57,875 bases of DNA from positions 1 to 57,875 of the forward strand of contig JAAYDA010000017.1 in assembly GCA_012729505.1 (NCBI GenBank), in the 5' to 3' direction. Made by a program: the position numbers and the translations under genes. Under the pieces are notes generated by a model. It was not told the DNA's origin, did no database searches, and saw only the letters and a program-made list of their open reading frames with translations. Shown here one piece after another: positions 25,678 through 33,966 of this stretch (its first letter is position 1; each line of letters starts with the position of its first letter). The DNA comes from Syntrophomonadaceae bacterium (lineage in GTDB: Bacteria; Bacillota; Syntrophomonadia; Syntrophomonadales; DTU052).

Positions 25678-27333
25678 ATGGCAGAGGTGGGACGTAGGAG
25701 ACTGAGTACTAAGATAGTGGTATGCTGTGTTGTTTTTACCACTGTTCTAAGCATTGTAATCGCTTGGCTCGGTTACAAAACATACAGCGAGAGCCTTTTG
25801 GAGCGGTATAATGTGTATGTTGATTCCATTATCAAGGTGGCGGCCAGCGATATAGACGGAGACGATATGCGTAAATGCATTGATACCCTCACTAAGTCAG
25901 GGGATTTTGAAAGAGCGCAAACTGCTCTGAATACGGTCAAAGAAGAAACCGAGATGGAATATGTCTATATGGTTTACTTCCCTGATCCCGAGGATTCCCA
26001 TCAGATGGCCTATGCTCTTAATGCCTATACGGAAAAGGAGCTAAGAGAAGAAGCGGAAACCATAAATTCTTTGGGCGACTTCAGCGGCGAAGGTGATTTT
26101 GATAAAGTGATGACTACCCTTTTCTATAACTGTCTCAGTGACGGTGAGAGCAAGGTCCAGACCCGCTTCCATATTAATGACAGTGAATACGGCTATATGA
26201 TGACCGGGTATTTACCGGTTACAGATTCTGACGGTAACGGTGTATGTGTTCTGGCAATGGATGTTTCCATGGACCAAATTCACGAAAACATGAGTTCTTA
26301 TCTTATTACAGTTGCCCTTGGGACTCTCGGCCTTTTAGTGGTGTTTCTTTTTGTGTTCATAACCATTATGAACCGTTCAGTTATATCGCCTATTATGCGG
26401 ATTGCTGAGAGCGCCCAGAACTTTGTGCATCAGAGCTATGAGACTGAAGACCCAGCCCAGCTTTCCTTCCGGGAGATTTCTGTCGACACCAGGGATGAAA
26501 TCCAGCTGCTGGCCAGCAGTCTCAACCATATGACCCGCGAAATTAGGAATTACATGATTAATCTTGCCACCATGTCAGCTGAAAGGGAGCGCATCGGGGC
26601 GGAGCTGGATGTTGCCAATCAAATCTGGACTAATATGTTTCCCACAGTTTTTCCGGCATTTCCTAACCGGTCGGAATTTGATATATATGCAAATAAAACC
26701 TCGCTGGGCGGAGACGGGAATTTTTATGATTTCTTCCTGGTGGATAGAAACCATCTCTGCATAGTGGCAGGCGAGGCATCAGGCCAAGGTATCCCCGCCA
26801 TGTTATTTGCTGTTTTGGCCGCGGCCAACATTAGAAGCTTTGCCCGGCTTGGCTATTCACCCTACCGGATAGTATTAGAGACCAACAATCAACTCAGTCA
26901 GAATAATACCGAAGGATTAACTGTAACAGTATTTGTTGGGATAGTAAACCTCAAGACCGGTGAAATGGATTATATCAACGCAGACCAGCCCGCCACGATT
27001 GTCAAGCGAGCCGGTACAGACTTTGAAGAAATAAGTGAGGTTAAGAGCTTCGCTTTGGCCAATATGGAAAATATAAACTTTCATCAGAACCACATCAACC
27101 TGATGCAAGGTGATGTAATGATGCTCTATACTTCCGGTGTGTCCCGTACCAAAAATGAATCTGGCGAAGAATTCTCGGAGACCTACGTTAGTATCCAGCT
27201 AAATGAGGTTATAAAACGAGAATATGAGCTGGATAAAATATTGAACGCCATGAATCAGTCCTTAATGGAATTTAAAAATGGCTTTGAGGATCACTCCGGT
27301 GGTGTTATGCTATTATTCCGTTTCTTTGGATAG
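25678..27333 (+). CDS. Membrane SpoIIE/RsbU-type phosphatase-like protein with altered active site
   Basis: 551 residues, GGGGAGGAG before ATG 25678. Order: span ~12-32, extracytoplasmic sensor ~33-210 (contains YGYMMTGYLPVTDSDGNG, Cache-like), span ~211-236, HAMP ~237-295, then a PP2C/SpoIIE domain (~310-550; AELDVANQIWTNMFPTVFP). The usual GGDFYD is GGDGNFYD with a two-residue insertion; GDVSGxG is GEASGQG; NAGHPP is NADQPA; TDG is TSG; the final DD-T reads EDHSGG. Loss of at least two metal-binding Asp residues suggests weak or no phosphatase activity. It may sense a signal and act as a binding partner in the CIS module. Confidence 0.75.
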   Translation: MAEVGRRRLSTKIVVCCVVFTTVLSIVIAWLGYKTYSESLLERYNVYVDSIIKVAASDIDGDDMRKCIDTLTKSGDFERAQTALNTVKEETEMEYVYMVYFPDPEDSHQMAYALNAYTEKELREEAETINSLGDFSGEGDFDKVMTTLFYNCLSDGESKVQTRFHINDSEYGYMMTGYLPVTDSDGNGVCVLAMDVSMDQIHENMSSYLITVALGTLGLLVVFLFVFITIMNRSVISPIMRIAESAQNFVHQSYETEDPAQLSFREISVDTRDEIQLLASSLNHMTREIRNYMINLATMSAERERIGAELDVANQIWTNMFPTVFPAFPNRSEFDIYANKTSLGGDGNFYDFFLVDRNHLCIVAGEASGQGIPAMLFAVLAAANIRSFARLGYSPYRIVLETNNQLSQNNTEGLTVTVFVGIVNLKTGEMDYINADQPATIVKRAGTDFEEISEVKSFALANMENINFHQNHINLMQGDVMMLYTSGVSRTKNESGEEFSETYVSIQLNEVIKREYELDKILNAMNQSLMEFKNGFEDHSGGVMLLFRFFG

Positions 27334-27374
27334 ATGTAACGGTTAGTCATGGCCGGTGAATTGCTGCAAGCCTC

Positions 27375-27399
27375 AGCTAACAAGAGTTTTTTGTTAGCT
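27375..27399. repeat. 9-base-pair inverted repeat after the operon
   Basis: AGCTAACAA (27375-27383) and TTGTTAGCT (27391-27399) form a perfect stem with a 7-base loop. No T tract follows on either strand, so it is not a classical terminator; it may be an RNA end-processing hairpin. Confidence 0.5.
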
Positions 27400-27411
27400 C
27401 GAGCCGGGGGA

Positions 27412-27557
27412 CAAAAGGCGAAGCTGAATAGGTGAGATCCCCCTTGTGCAATCCTGATTTTTTGTGTTTCAGATGTCTGCTTAAAGGGAAGCATATCCCC
27501 AAACCCGTGACTTACGCGGAAAACCCCCATCCAGCCGTACCGGACGGGGGTTTTCTT
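27412..27557 (+). pseudogene. 3'-end remnant of a polysaccharide deacetylase gene with its terminator (copy A)
   Basis: AAAAGGCGAAGCTGAATAG followed by ~125 bases is the inverted, roughly 85-90 percent identical copy of 32062-31915, where the same bases are the last codons (KGEAK stop) and 3' region of the deacetylase at 32042-32773. Only the last few codons (KGE-AE stop) remain here. It marks a segmental duplication; its terminator now closes the injection-system operon. Confidence 0.8.
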
Positions 27558-27560
27558 TTT
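27519..27560. terminator. Strong bidirectional rho-independent terminator
   Basis: GAAAACCCCC (27519-27528) pairs with GGGGGTTTTC (27546-27555), with TCC/GGA inside. T runs follow on both strands, so it can end the + strand injection operon and the - strand esterase gene that stops at 27579. Confidence 0.85.
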
Positions 27561-27578
27561 CTCTCTGCAGATGATAGT

Positions 27579-30137
27579 TTACTGAACAAAGTCCCTGAAG
27601 TGTACGTGGATTCTGCCCACTGAAGATGATGCCCGGTTGGGTATGTTTATCACCTGCTGCTGACCGCCGCCTGTTCGTGATGTCAGCGCAATAGAAATTG
27701 ATCCATCCGGAGGATTAGCACCGGGTATATGGAAATCAACCCCGGTAAAGAATGTAATCATGGAGTAATATGCAATAGGCGTACCCAGATCACTTGTACC
27801 GTCAGCGTTCTTATCATATACACATGTATAATTAACTCGTTTGCTCACTGGGTGAGTATCGTTACTAACTATGTCTGTGCCATTAATCTCAAGTATGTCA
27901 TTATGGCCGGGTTGATCACCCCATAACTCTTGATTCCTTCCGACAATGAGGTTGACGTGTTCCTCGCCGCTGTCCATAGATGCAGCCAGTCCAACCCCCG
28001 GCGCGGCTGATGTGGGCAGCCTGAGGAAGTAGGTGCTGCGTATAAAAGGTTCAAAATAGAAATATTCATTATGATTAACGTTATCATCGCGAATGAGAAC
28101 AAATTCGTAGTGCTGGTCCTTCTTGCCCATGAAAGGCTCCCAAGCCCCGTCATTATCTAGCTGATAAGCTGCTGCTGGCTCATCACCGGTTCGGTAGCCA
28201 GTCGTGCCATCTATCTCCCAGATCTCTAGCTCCGTATTGGCTGGACCGGTGTTTTGAGGAAACAGTACTGCCCTTCCGGCAAGCTCTACCTGATCGCCGG
28301 ATTCAGACACAATTTCGCTGGTTGCGGGACTATTGCCGTTAAAGAAATTGTACATCTCTACAAATGACTGGGAGGAGGTTGCTACCTCCACATGGGACTG
28401 ATCTTCAAGGGTAATATTGATTCCACCGCCGATCTCACTGTCGCGGTATGAAACCCCCGCCCAAAGACCCAAGGAGGGTACTCCGCCTGGCGGGCTCTCG
28501 GCCGCATAGCCGTCCAAGCATACATAATGAGCAAAATTGGCCGCACGCTCTGATGAGGATTTTAAGTAGCCTTGTGTTACCACATTGCCTAAAGAATGCG
28601 CTACAATGTCAATTTTGTCGGTTTTGGTACTCTGCTTGACCGTATCAACAAGCTGGTCAATTCTCGACCATACCTCAGCCATTTGCACCGGGTCAATTGT
28701 TCCGCCGGTAAACTTGGATGAGTCGTACTCAAATGCAATTATCCAGTCGGCCGGATAACCGTTACTGGCAAACCGCATTGCCTGAGATTCGAATTGTGCT
28801 GCCGACCCCGCGCCACCATGAACAAATATTATAGGGCGATGGATACTGGGGGCTGGTACTGACCCCGGGTTCAGATCCTTCCATACCTCTTCACTGAGGC
28901 TGATCTGCTGGGATGACAAACCGATGAAGGGGACCGGCAGGTACTGGGGTCCGCCTGGCCAAGTGTGACCTCCTCCCTCTACTTTATAGAAAATAACTTT
29001 TGTATCGTCAAATCCCCCGGAATATACATACTTAGTAATGGAAGTAGGATCATTGGGAACAACTTGCGGATATTGAGTGATCTCGGGTTGGGTTGACGTC
29101 TGGTTCCAATTCACCCATTGATCAACAGTCTGTTCTGCCGACAGGGCACCTAATTGCGGATCTCCATCGTAGGAAACAATCGGGTCATCAGTACCCTGGC
29201 AGTGAATAACTGTGATGGGACCTTTAGGAGTTTGGTTAACCAGGGGACCTGTAAGGGGGCCGGTTGCACCAACAATACCAGTAATCTCATCTGAGAGCTC
29301 AACAGCCAGCGCATGACTGAACATGCTGCCATTGGACATGCCGGTGGCGTAAACTCGAGTGGAATCAATACTGTAGTTGGCCTTGAAATCGCTTATTAAA
29401 CCAGAAACAAACTGCAGATCACCAGCGTCGCCTACCCACATGCCCTGATGCCCGGACATCAGATCGGGTCTCTCCTTGAGATTCCCTAAACCAGCACCTT
29501 CGGGGATAGGAACCCCGTTGGGAAATACCGCAATGAATCCATACTTTTCGGCCAGAAGATCAAGTCCGGTCAGGTTGCGCTGCCCCTCACCGTTGCTCTG
29601 GTAACCGTGGAAGGAAAGCACCAGCGGAACAGATTCCGATGGTTCGTAACTTGAAGGCACATAATACTCGTAATTGCGCTCCTTCTCTCCCACCATAACA
29701 GTTCCATGCTCCAGAGGATACGCAGCGACAGCCAAGCTTCCATTTGCTTGAAGACTGCGGTCAAACCTGACGTAAGCACTTGTTGTGTTTACGGGGTCCA
29801 TCGCCATATCCGTCCGGAATTGATCCCATGTTTTCGGGGATATCGAATTGACATTGGCTCCCCAGTCATAAATAAAACCCAGCTGGTCCTGAAAAACGAT
29901 TGTGCTCTGCGAGTCGAAAAAGGCTTCCTTGTAGCCTTCCTGCAGAACATTCATCATTGCGCTGTTTCCACTGGCCTGCACGAAATCCGCATTGACCACA
30001 TGACCATCACTGGTTGAATAATTAACGTTCTTTATAAATAGATCCTGCGGCCCTTGAGCCCAAGCCGCAGGACTGAACATGAAAGCAAAGGCCAGGACAA
30101 ATGCCCACAGGCGGAAAGCCCGATTAACACGCATCAT
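27579..30137 (-). CDS. Secreted tandem alpha/beta hydrolase: PHB-depolymerase-type esterase plus lipase-like domain
   Basis: 852 residues; AAGGAGGT 8 bases before ATG 30137. Signal peptide 1-27 (ends AAWAQG). Residues ~150-410 are an LpqC/PHB-depolymerase-type esterase: nucleophile elbow GMSNGS, acid in GTDDPIVSY and His in EGGGHTWPGG, all present. Residues ~435-620 are a second alpha/beta hydrolase (IIFVHGGAGSAAQFESQA, elbow AHSLGNV, late SHVEVATS with a candidate His). The C-terminal ~230 residues are beta-rich, with DEPAAAYQLDNDGAWEPF. It probably cleaves polyesters or lipid esters outside the cell. Two complete catalytic domains in one chain are uncommon. Confidence 0.8.
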   Translation of the reverse strand: MMRVNRAFRLWAFVLAFAFMFSPAAWAQGPQDLFIKNVNYSTSDGHVVNADFVQASGNSAMMNVLQEGYKEAFFDSQSTIVFQDQLGFIYDWGANVNSISPKTWDQFRTDMAMDPVNTTSAYVRFDRSLQANGSLAVAAYPLEHGTVMVGEKERNYEYYVPSSYEPSESVPLVLSFHGYQSNGEGQRNLTGLDLLAEKYGFIAVFPNGVPIPEGAGLGNLKERPDLMSGHQGMWVGDAGDLQFVSGLISDFKANYSIDSTRVYATGMSNGSMFSHALAVELSDEITGIVGATGPLTGPLVNQTPKGPITVIHCQGTDDPIVSYDGDPQLGALSAEQTVDQWVNWNQTSTQPEITQYPQVVPNDPTSITKYVYSGGFDDTKVIFYKVEGGGHTWPGGPQYLPVPFIGLSSQQISLSEEVWKDLNPGSVPAPSIHRPIIFVHGGAGSAAQFESQAMRFASNGYPADWIIAFEYDSSKFTGGTIDPVQMAEVWSRIDQLVDTVKQSTKTDKIDIVAHSLGNVVTQGYLKSSSERAANFAHYVCLDGYAAESPPGGVPSLGLWAGVSYRDSEIGGGINITLEDQSHVEVATSSQSFVEMYNFFNGNSPATSEIVSESGDQVELAGRAVLFPQNTGPANTELEIWEIDGTTGYRTGDEPAAAYQLDNDGAWEPFMGKKDQHYEFVLIRDDNVNHNEYFYFEPFIRSTYFLRLPTSAAPGVGLAASMDSGEEHVNLIVGRNQELWGDQPGHNDILEINGTDIVSNDTHPVSKRVNYTCVYDKNADGTSDLGTPIAYYSMITFFTGVDFHIPGANPPDGSISIALTSRTGGGQQQVINIPNRASSSVGRIHVHFRDFVQ

Positions 30138-30187
30138 TCTTTATAACCTCCTTCATTCACGTACTTGCATAAAATACCGGTCTAAAA

Positions 30188-31498
30188 TCATCTCGTGATC
30201 TTTATATCTGCATCGCTGACGGTAACGTCTCCGTCAAGGTGAATACGCCAGATATTTTCACTGCCCGCCACCTTAAAAGCTGCCTCGCCCTTCACGGTGA
30301 CTTGGGAGACGTAACCGGCATCATTGGAGTTGGTTATAAAGATGGTCACTAACGTTCCGCCGGTCACCGGATCAGCAAGCACGGTTTTATTGAAAGAAAT
30401 TTTTGAACCACTGTGGGAGGAGCTTCTCCCGCCCGAGGTCGACTCTGGCTCTGTTTTATCCTGACTCTTTCCGTCGATGGTCACTTTAACACCCGAGTGG
30501 ATCTCAGTATTATTTAAATCAAACCCCCGGCCAGTGTTATCGTGGTTTTCCAGGCGGGCTTCTGACTTGGCCATAACCTTCTCAATATTTGTATTTCCGG
30601 TAGCGACAATCCTGACCGGTCCGCTCGATTTCCTGACAACAATGATCCCCAAATTACAGTTTCTGAGGATAATGCTGTCAGAGCCGCCGCCACAGATGAC
30701 AGTACGTCCATTCACTGTAATGTTTTCAAGGACAATAGTACCCTCGCCAATCCCCTCGGTCAGCAATAGATTTTCTTTAATCGTGCCTTCCTTCAAGGTA
30801 ACCCCGCTAGCGTTTATCGTAACGTTGCCTTCAGTAGCCTGCAGTGAATATGACCCGGCTTCTGTGTACATTACCCCTGTCGCCTTGCTTAATATTACTA
30901 CCCCCTGGGCACGGGTAGCAGTATCAGCTGGTCGACATGTGCCATCAGGAAAACCGCTCAGTATCCCTTCAGCATTTACCGCACCCATGACACCTTTACT
31001 CCAGGATGCAATCACTCCGGCATCTTTAAAGCTGTTGACACCGGCAGGATTTGGGTCTAGTTCGAGGATACCGGCAATGATGGCTGCTATTTCCTGACGG
31101 GTTATGGTGTTGTTGGGCCGGATGGTATTATCAGGATAACCCGAGATGTATCCTGACTTTTTTGCCTTAGCGATTTCCCCTGCAAACCAATCACCTTCTT
31201 TAACATCAGCATAACTGATGGGGGCTTTTTCTTTCAGACCCAATACCGTATTCACCATGGTGATGAATTGAGCACGAGAAATGCTTTCATCTGGTCTGAA
31301 GGTCCCATCAGGAAAACCACTAACCACACCCTTTTCCATCCACTCCGCGATTTGCCCGGATGCCCAATGACCCTGCAAATCGGTGGGCAATACAACGGCG
31401 TCTACAGGAGATGCAGTGTAAGATGCCATTAACATTAACGTAACAACCAAGCATAAACACCGTTTAATCAAACGACATGATCGCTTCTTACTAAACAT
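30188..31498 (-). CDS. Secreted protein with three S-layer homology domains
   Basis: 436 residues from ATG 31498 (GAAGGT just upstream, AGGAGG further). Signal peptide about 1-33 (RCLCLVVTLMLMASYTASP). Three SLH domains follow (~35-205), each with the ...GFPDGTFRPDESISRAQF-type motif (second: SGYPDNTIRPNNTITRQE; third: SGFPDGTCRPADTATRAQ). SLH domains bind pyruvylated wall polymers. The C-terminal part is a right-handed beta-helix-like stretch (ENITVNGRTVICGGGSDSII) plus a small beta domain. A 50-base gap separates it from the esterase start, so the two probably share a transcript and the SLH protein may display or organise the envelope. Confidence 0.85.
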   Translation of the reverse strand: MFSKKRSCRLIKRCLCLVVTLMLMASYTASPVDAVVLPTDLQGHWASGQIAEWMEKGVVSGFPDGTFRPDESISRAQFITMVNTVLGLKEKAPISYADVKEGDWFAGEIAKAKKSGYISGYPDNTIRPNNTITRQEIAAIIAGILELDPNPAGVNSFKDAGVIASWSKGVMGAVNAEGILSGFPDGTCRPADTATRAQGVVILSKATGVMYTEAGSYSLQATEGNVTINASGVTLKEGTIKENLLLTEGIGEGTIVLENITVNGRTVICGGGSDSIILRNCNLGIIVVRKSSGPVRIVATGNTNIEKVMAKSEARLENHDNTGRGFDLNNTEIHSGVKVTIDGKSQDKTEPESTSGGRSSSHSGSKISFNKTVLADPVTGGTLVTIFITNSNDAGYVSQVTVKGEAAFKVAGSENIWRIHLDGDVTVSDADIKITR

Positions 31499-31654
31499 AT
31501 GTACCTTCTTTCCTCCTTTCAAATAAGCACTCTATGCAATTCTGGAAATAAACTTCCCCCCCCTTCCCGACCAGTTCTGCTTCTGTTGTGCGCTAAGACC
31601 AAGCGTATTTAAGATATTGTCATTTTAATGCATACTTGATCTATGGCATCTTCT

Positions 31655-31855
31655 TCATACATTTTCTGAACTGTTAGCATGACTGTCTGGCAATAAATTG
31701 TTGTATTGTTTTTTATTTACTTTTAATAGGATTCTACCACATGGTTCAAATTCCTTTAGACAAAATGCGAGATGTTTAGACTCTTGCAGATAGTAAATGT
31801 TGGCTGTGTTTAATTTGCCATTTTCAGTTACATTCACCCTTAAGACTGCTTTCAT
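31655..31855 (-). CDS. Doubtful small ORF between SLH gene and terminator
   Basis: 66 codons starting MKAVLRVNVTENGKLNTANI. No ribosome-binding site is visible before the ATG, and no family is recognised. It begins right after a terminator-like hairpin (31866-31903). It could be a remnant. The rest of 31499-32041 holds only that hairpin, the copy B repeat and AT-rich leader of the SLH gene. Confidence 0.2.
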   Translation of the reverse strand: MKAVLRVNVTENGKLNTANIYYLQESKHLAFCLKEFEPCGRILLKVNKKQYNNLLPDSHANSSENV

Positions 31856-31865
31856 GCCGGATGTA

Positions 31866-31903
31866 CAAAAACAACCCGCAGCACCTCTCGGTGATACGGG
31901 TTG
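31866..31903 (-). terminator. Hairpin with T tract on the minus strand
   Basis: CAACCCG (31872-31878) pairs with CGGGTTG (31897-31903), with CACC/GGTG inside; on the minus strand the stem is followed by TTTTTGT. It could be a second terminator after the deacetylase or an attenuator in the leader of the SLH transcript. Confidence 0.6.
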
Positions 31904-31914
31904 CAGAAAGAAAT

Positions 31915-32062
31915 GGAAAACCCCCGTCCGGCACGGCTGGATGGGGGTTATTTAACGTAAATCACGGGTTTGGGGATATGCTCACCTTTAAGTAGACATC
32001 TGAAACACAAAAGATCAGGATTACCCAAGGGGGATCTCAATCTATTTAGCTTCGCCTTTTTC
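31915..32062 (-). repeat. Copy B of the inverted duplication (deacetylase 3' end and terminator)
   Basis: Reverse complement of 27412-27557 with scattered substitutions, including the stop codon region, a 60-base spacer and the CCCCC/GGGGG terminator (31918-31950). It brackets the esterase/SLH pair together with copy A. Confidence 0.85.
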
Positions 32063-32773
32063 CAGGAGCTCGGAAACGGTTACAAATTGATAGCCTTGTT
32101 TTTTGAGTTCCGAGATTATGATGGGCAAGGCCTCGGTGGTCTGTTTGCAGGTGTCGCTGGCGTGCATTAATATGATTGATCCCGGTTGGGTGCGTTTAAT
32201 TACTCTTTCGGTAATAGTTGATACCCCTGGATTCATCCAATCCAAAGAATCGACACTCCACTGAATCACCTGGTAGCCGCTTTCCTGGGCTCCTTTGATA
32301 ACTTCATCATTATAATCGCCGTTAGGGGTTCTGATAAGATTAGGGCTGACTCCGGTCACTTCTTTTATGGCCTCGTGAGCCTTGGATATTTCTTCTTTGA
32401 TTTCGGCGCGGCTGAGGGTGCTTAGATTAACGTGGCGGTAGCCGTGACTGGCAATTTCATGTCCGTCTTTTTTAATCCGCTGGGGTATTTCCGGATACTG
32501 CCTGGTCCAGGGACCGGAAAGAAAAAAGGTGGAGTGGATTTCATTCTTTTTTAAGATATCAATAACCGGTTCTGGAGTCTGATTCCCCCAGCTGATATCA
32601 AAGGTGAGAGCGATAAACTTTTCAGTTACTGGCACATCGTAAATTGGTTTGAGCCGGTGATAGGCGTTGACATATACCATGGAACTGATACCGAAAAATA
32701 TAATGGCCGCTGCCAAAAGAATAAATTTAGCGCGGGTTGTGAAGTGGTAGAACCCAACAATTGCAGGCTTCAC
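32042..32773 (-). CDS. PdaB-type polysaccharide deacetylase
   Basis: 243 residues, GTG 32773 after GGGGAGG. One N-terminal span (~16-36, FILLAAAIIFFGISSMVYVN) anchors a NodB domain. Motif 1 is ALTFDISWGN, the form typical of sporulation PdaB rather than TFDDGP; motif 2 is SHGYRH (zinc ligands); later RTPNGDYND and IILMHASD carry motifs 3-5. PdaB is needed for normal spore formation and is widespread in endospore formers, so it supports a spore-forming host. The 3' end is duplicated at 27412. Confidence 0.8.
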   Translation of the reverse strand: MKPAIVGFYHFTTRAKFILLAAAIIFFGISSMVYVNAYHRLKPIYDVPVTEKFIALTFDISWGNQTPEPVIDILKKNEIHSTFFLSGPWTRQYPEIPQRIKKDGHEIASHGYRHVNLSTLSRAEIKEEISKAHEAIKEVTGVSPNLIRTPNGDYNDEVIKGAQESGYQVIQWSVDSLDWMNPGVSTITERVIKRTQPGSIILMHASDTCKQTTEALPIIISELKKQGYQFVTVSELLEKGEAK

Positions 32774-32856
32774 GTTTATTACCTCCCCGGGCTTTTATTA
32801 TTAGACTATTTTAGTTAAGCCTTCTTTATTACTGGTTTTTGCTATAAAGAGTTAAA

Positions 32857-33603
32857 TCATTGCGGATTTTCTTGGAGGGCCAGAAGTTGGCTAATGGTGA
32901 CAAAGCTATAGCCCAGATCGGATAATTCCGGTAAAGCCTGGGTTAAAGCTTTAATCATTATTTGACGGTTCTGTCCTCCATCATGAAGCAGGATGATTTG
33001 ACCCGGTTGAATCCCGGTGACGATTTGCTCAGCTAAGTATGAGGAATCGGTGGATTTCCAGTCCTTATAATCGGCCTGCCAGGTCCAGGTAATTACCTGC
33101 AGCTCCTCCTCCAGACAATATTTTATCAGGTCACGAGAGAGAAAACCTCCCGGGGGACGCAGGAGCCGGGGGCGGGTTCCGGTGATGCGGGTAATTACGT
33201 CTTCACTTTGTTTGATATCGGATTCGGCAAAGGATGTATTGTTATATTCCTTGATTTTGTGGCTAAAACCGTGATTGCCGATTTCATGGCCCGCCAGCTG
33301 AATACTTTTGACCAGATGAGGATATTCCTGGGCATGTATACCCAATACAAAAAAGGTTGCCTTGGCATCGTGTTGTTTTAGTACCTCCAATACCTGAAGG
33401 GTGGCATCAGGGTTAGGACCGTCATCGAACGTGAAGGCAATGACCTTTTGGGAGGTTGAAACCTGAGATATAATAATGCCTTCTTTTTTCCATTTATCTG
33501 AATCGGGATGTAGGGCGAAGCTGTAAAACCCGGCCAAAACAAGAAGGAGACCCAGAGATATTGTTAAAAGCATGAAATTGCGGCGCTTCACTATTAATAT
33601 CAT
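32857..33603 (-). CDS. Polysaccharide deacetylase (NodB family), membrane anchored
   Basis: 248 residues. N-terminal span (~11-29, LLTISLGLLLVLAGFYSFAL), then a complete NodB domain: TFDDGPNP (catalytic base and metal Asp), NHGFSH (metal His pair), LLRPPGGFLS, TWTWQADYKDW and IILLHDGG. It should deacetylate peptidoglycan or chitin-like oligosaccharides outside the membrane. It lies upstream of the PdaB-like gene, 83 bases apart, probably in one operon. Confidence 0.85.
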   Translation of the reverse strand: MILIVKRRNFMLLTISLGLLLVLAGFYSFALHPDSDKWKKEGIIISQVSTSQKVIAFTFDDGPNPDATLQVLEVLKQHDAKATFFVLGIHAQEYPHLVKSIQLAGHEIGNHGFSHKIKEYNNTSFAESDIKQSEDVITRITGTRPRLLRPPGGFLSRDLIKYCLEEELQVITWTWQADYKDWKSTDSSYLAEQIVTGIQPGQIILLHDGGQNRQIMIKALTQALPELSDLGYSFVTISQLLALQENPQ

Positions 33604-33689
33604 TTTATTTATCTCCCGGAGGTTTTTCTATTAATGATACGATGACCGGAATTTTTCTAGCACCAATTTATAATTTTCCAACAACAAAA

Positions 33690-33731
33690 AAAGCACCTCG
33701 TCTCGAAAGACCAAGGGTGCTTTGTTTTTTT
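33690..33731. terminator. Bidirectional rho-independent terminator
   Basis: AAAGCACC (33690-33697) pairs with GGTGCTTT (33716-33723), with GTCT/AGAC (33700-33703, 33708-33711) inside and T tracts on both strands. On the minus strand it follows the tRNA-Lys remnant directly, as expected for the original tRNA terminator. Confidence 0.85.
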
Positions 33732-33738
33732 AATGGTG
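33727..33738 (+). repeat. 12-base direct repeat, left copy
   Basis: TTTTTAATGGTG occurs here and at 57766-57777, at the two ends of the mobile element. Part is the shared CCA-end of two tRNAs, but the TTTTTAA part is not, so it may be an attachment core. Confidence 0.45.
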
Positions 33739-33757
33739 GGTCGTGCAAGACTCGAAC
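33734..33757 (-). tRNA. 24-base 3'-end fragment of tRNA-Lys, likely attachment site
   Basis: The minus strand reads GTTCGAGTC then TTGCACGACCCACCA, which is the T loop, 3' acceptor strand, discriminator and CCA of a tRNA-Lys. Upstream sequence does not continue the T stem, so this is a fragment, not a gene. Such displaced tRNA ends are typical attL/attR sites of tyrosine integrases; one lies 210 bases away. Confidence 0.65.
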
Positions 33758-33966
33758 TAACAAGCAATCTGAAAGAGGTTATATTTTAAGCTTAATTGTA
33801 GACATTTTTGGCCGAAGACCTTCCTGAGCAACTTTTTTGAAAGAAGCAACAAAGACCTGCTTCCACCGCTTTAATAGAGAGACTTTTTAATCCTTACAAG
33901 GGCATTTGGTTCCAAAAAACTAAAATTGCCGGAATCAGTCTTATTTTGCTCTGTAAAACGATTCTG
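33758..33966. other. Non-coding stretch next to the integrase
   Basis: AT-rich, no convincing gene on either strand. It lies between the tRNA fragment and the integrase stop, where arm-type integrase binding sites are expected; no repeat pattern could be confirmed by eye. Confidence 0.4.

Noticed and set aside
27375-27399. Operon terminator at the AGCTAACAA hairpin
   Set aside because: No T tract on either strand; the C-rich hairpin at 27519-27560 is the clear terminator.
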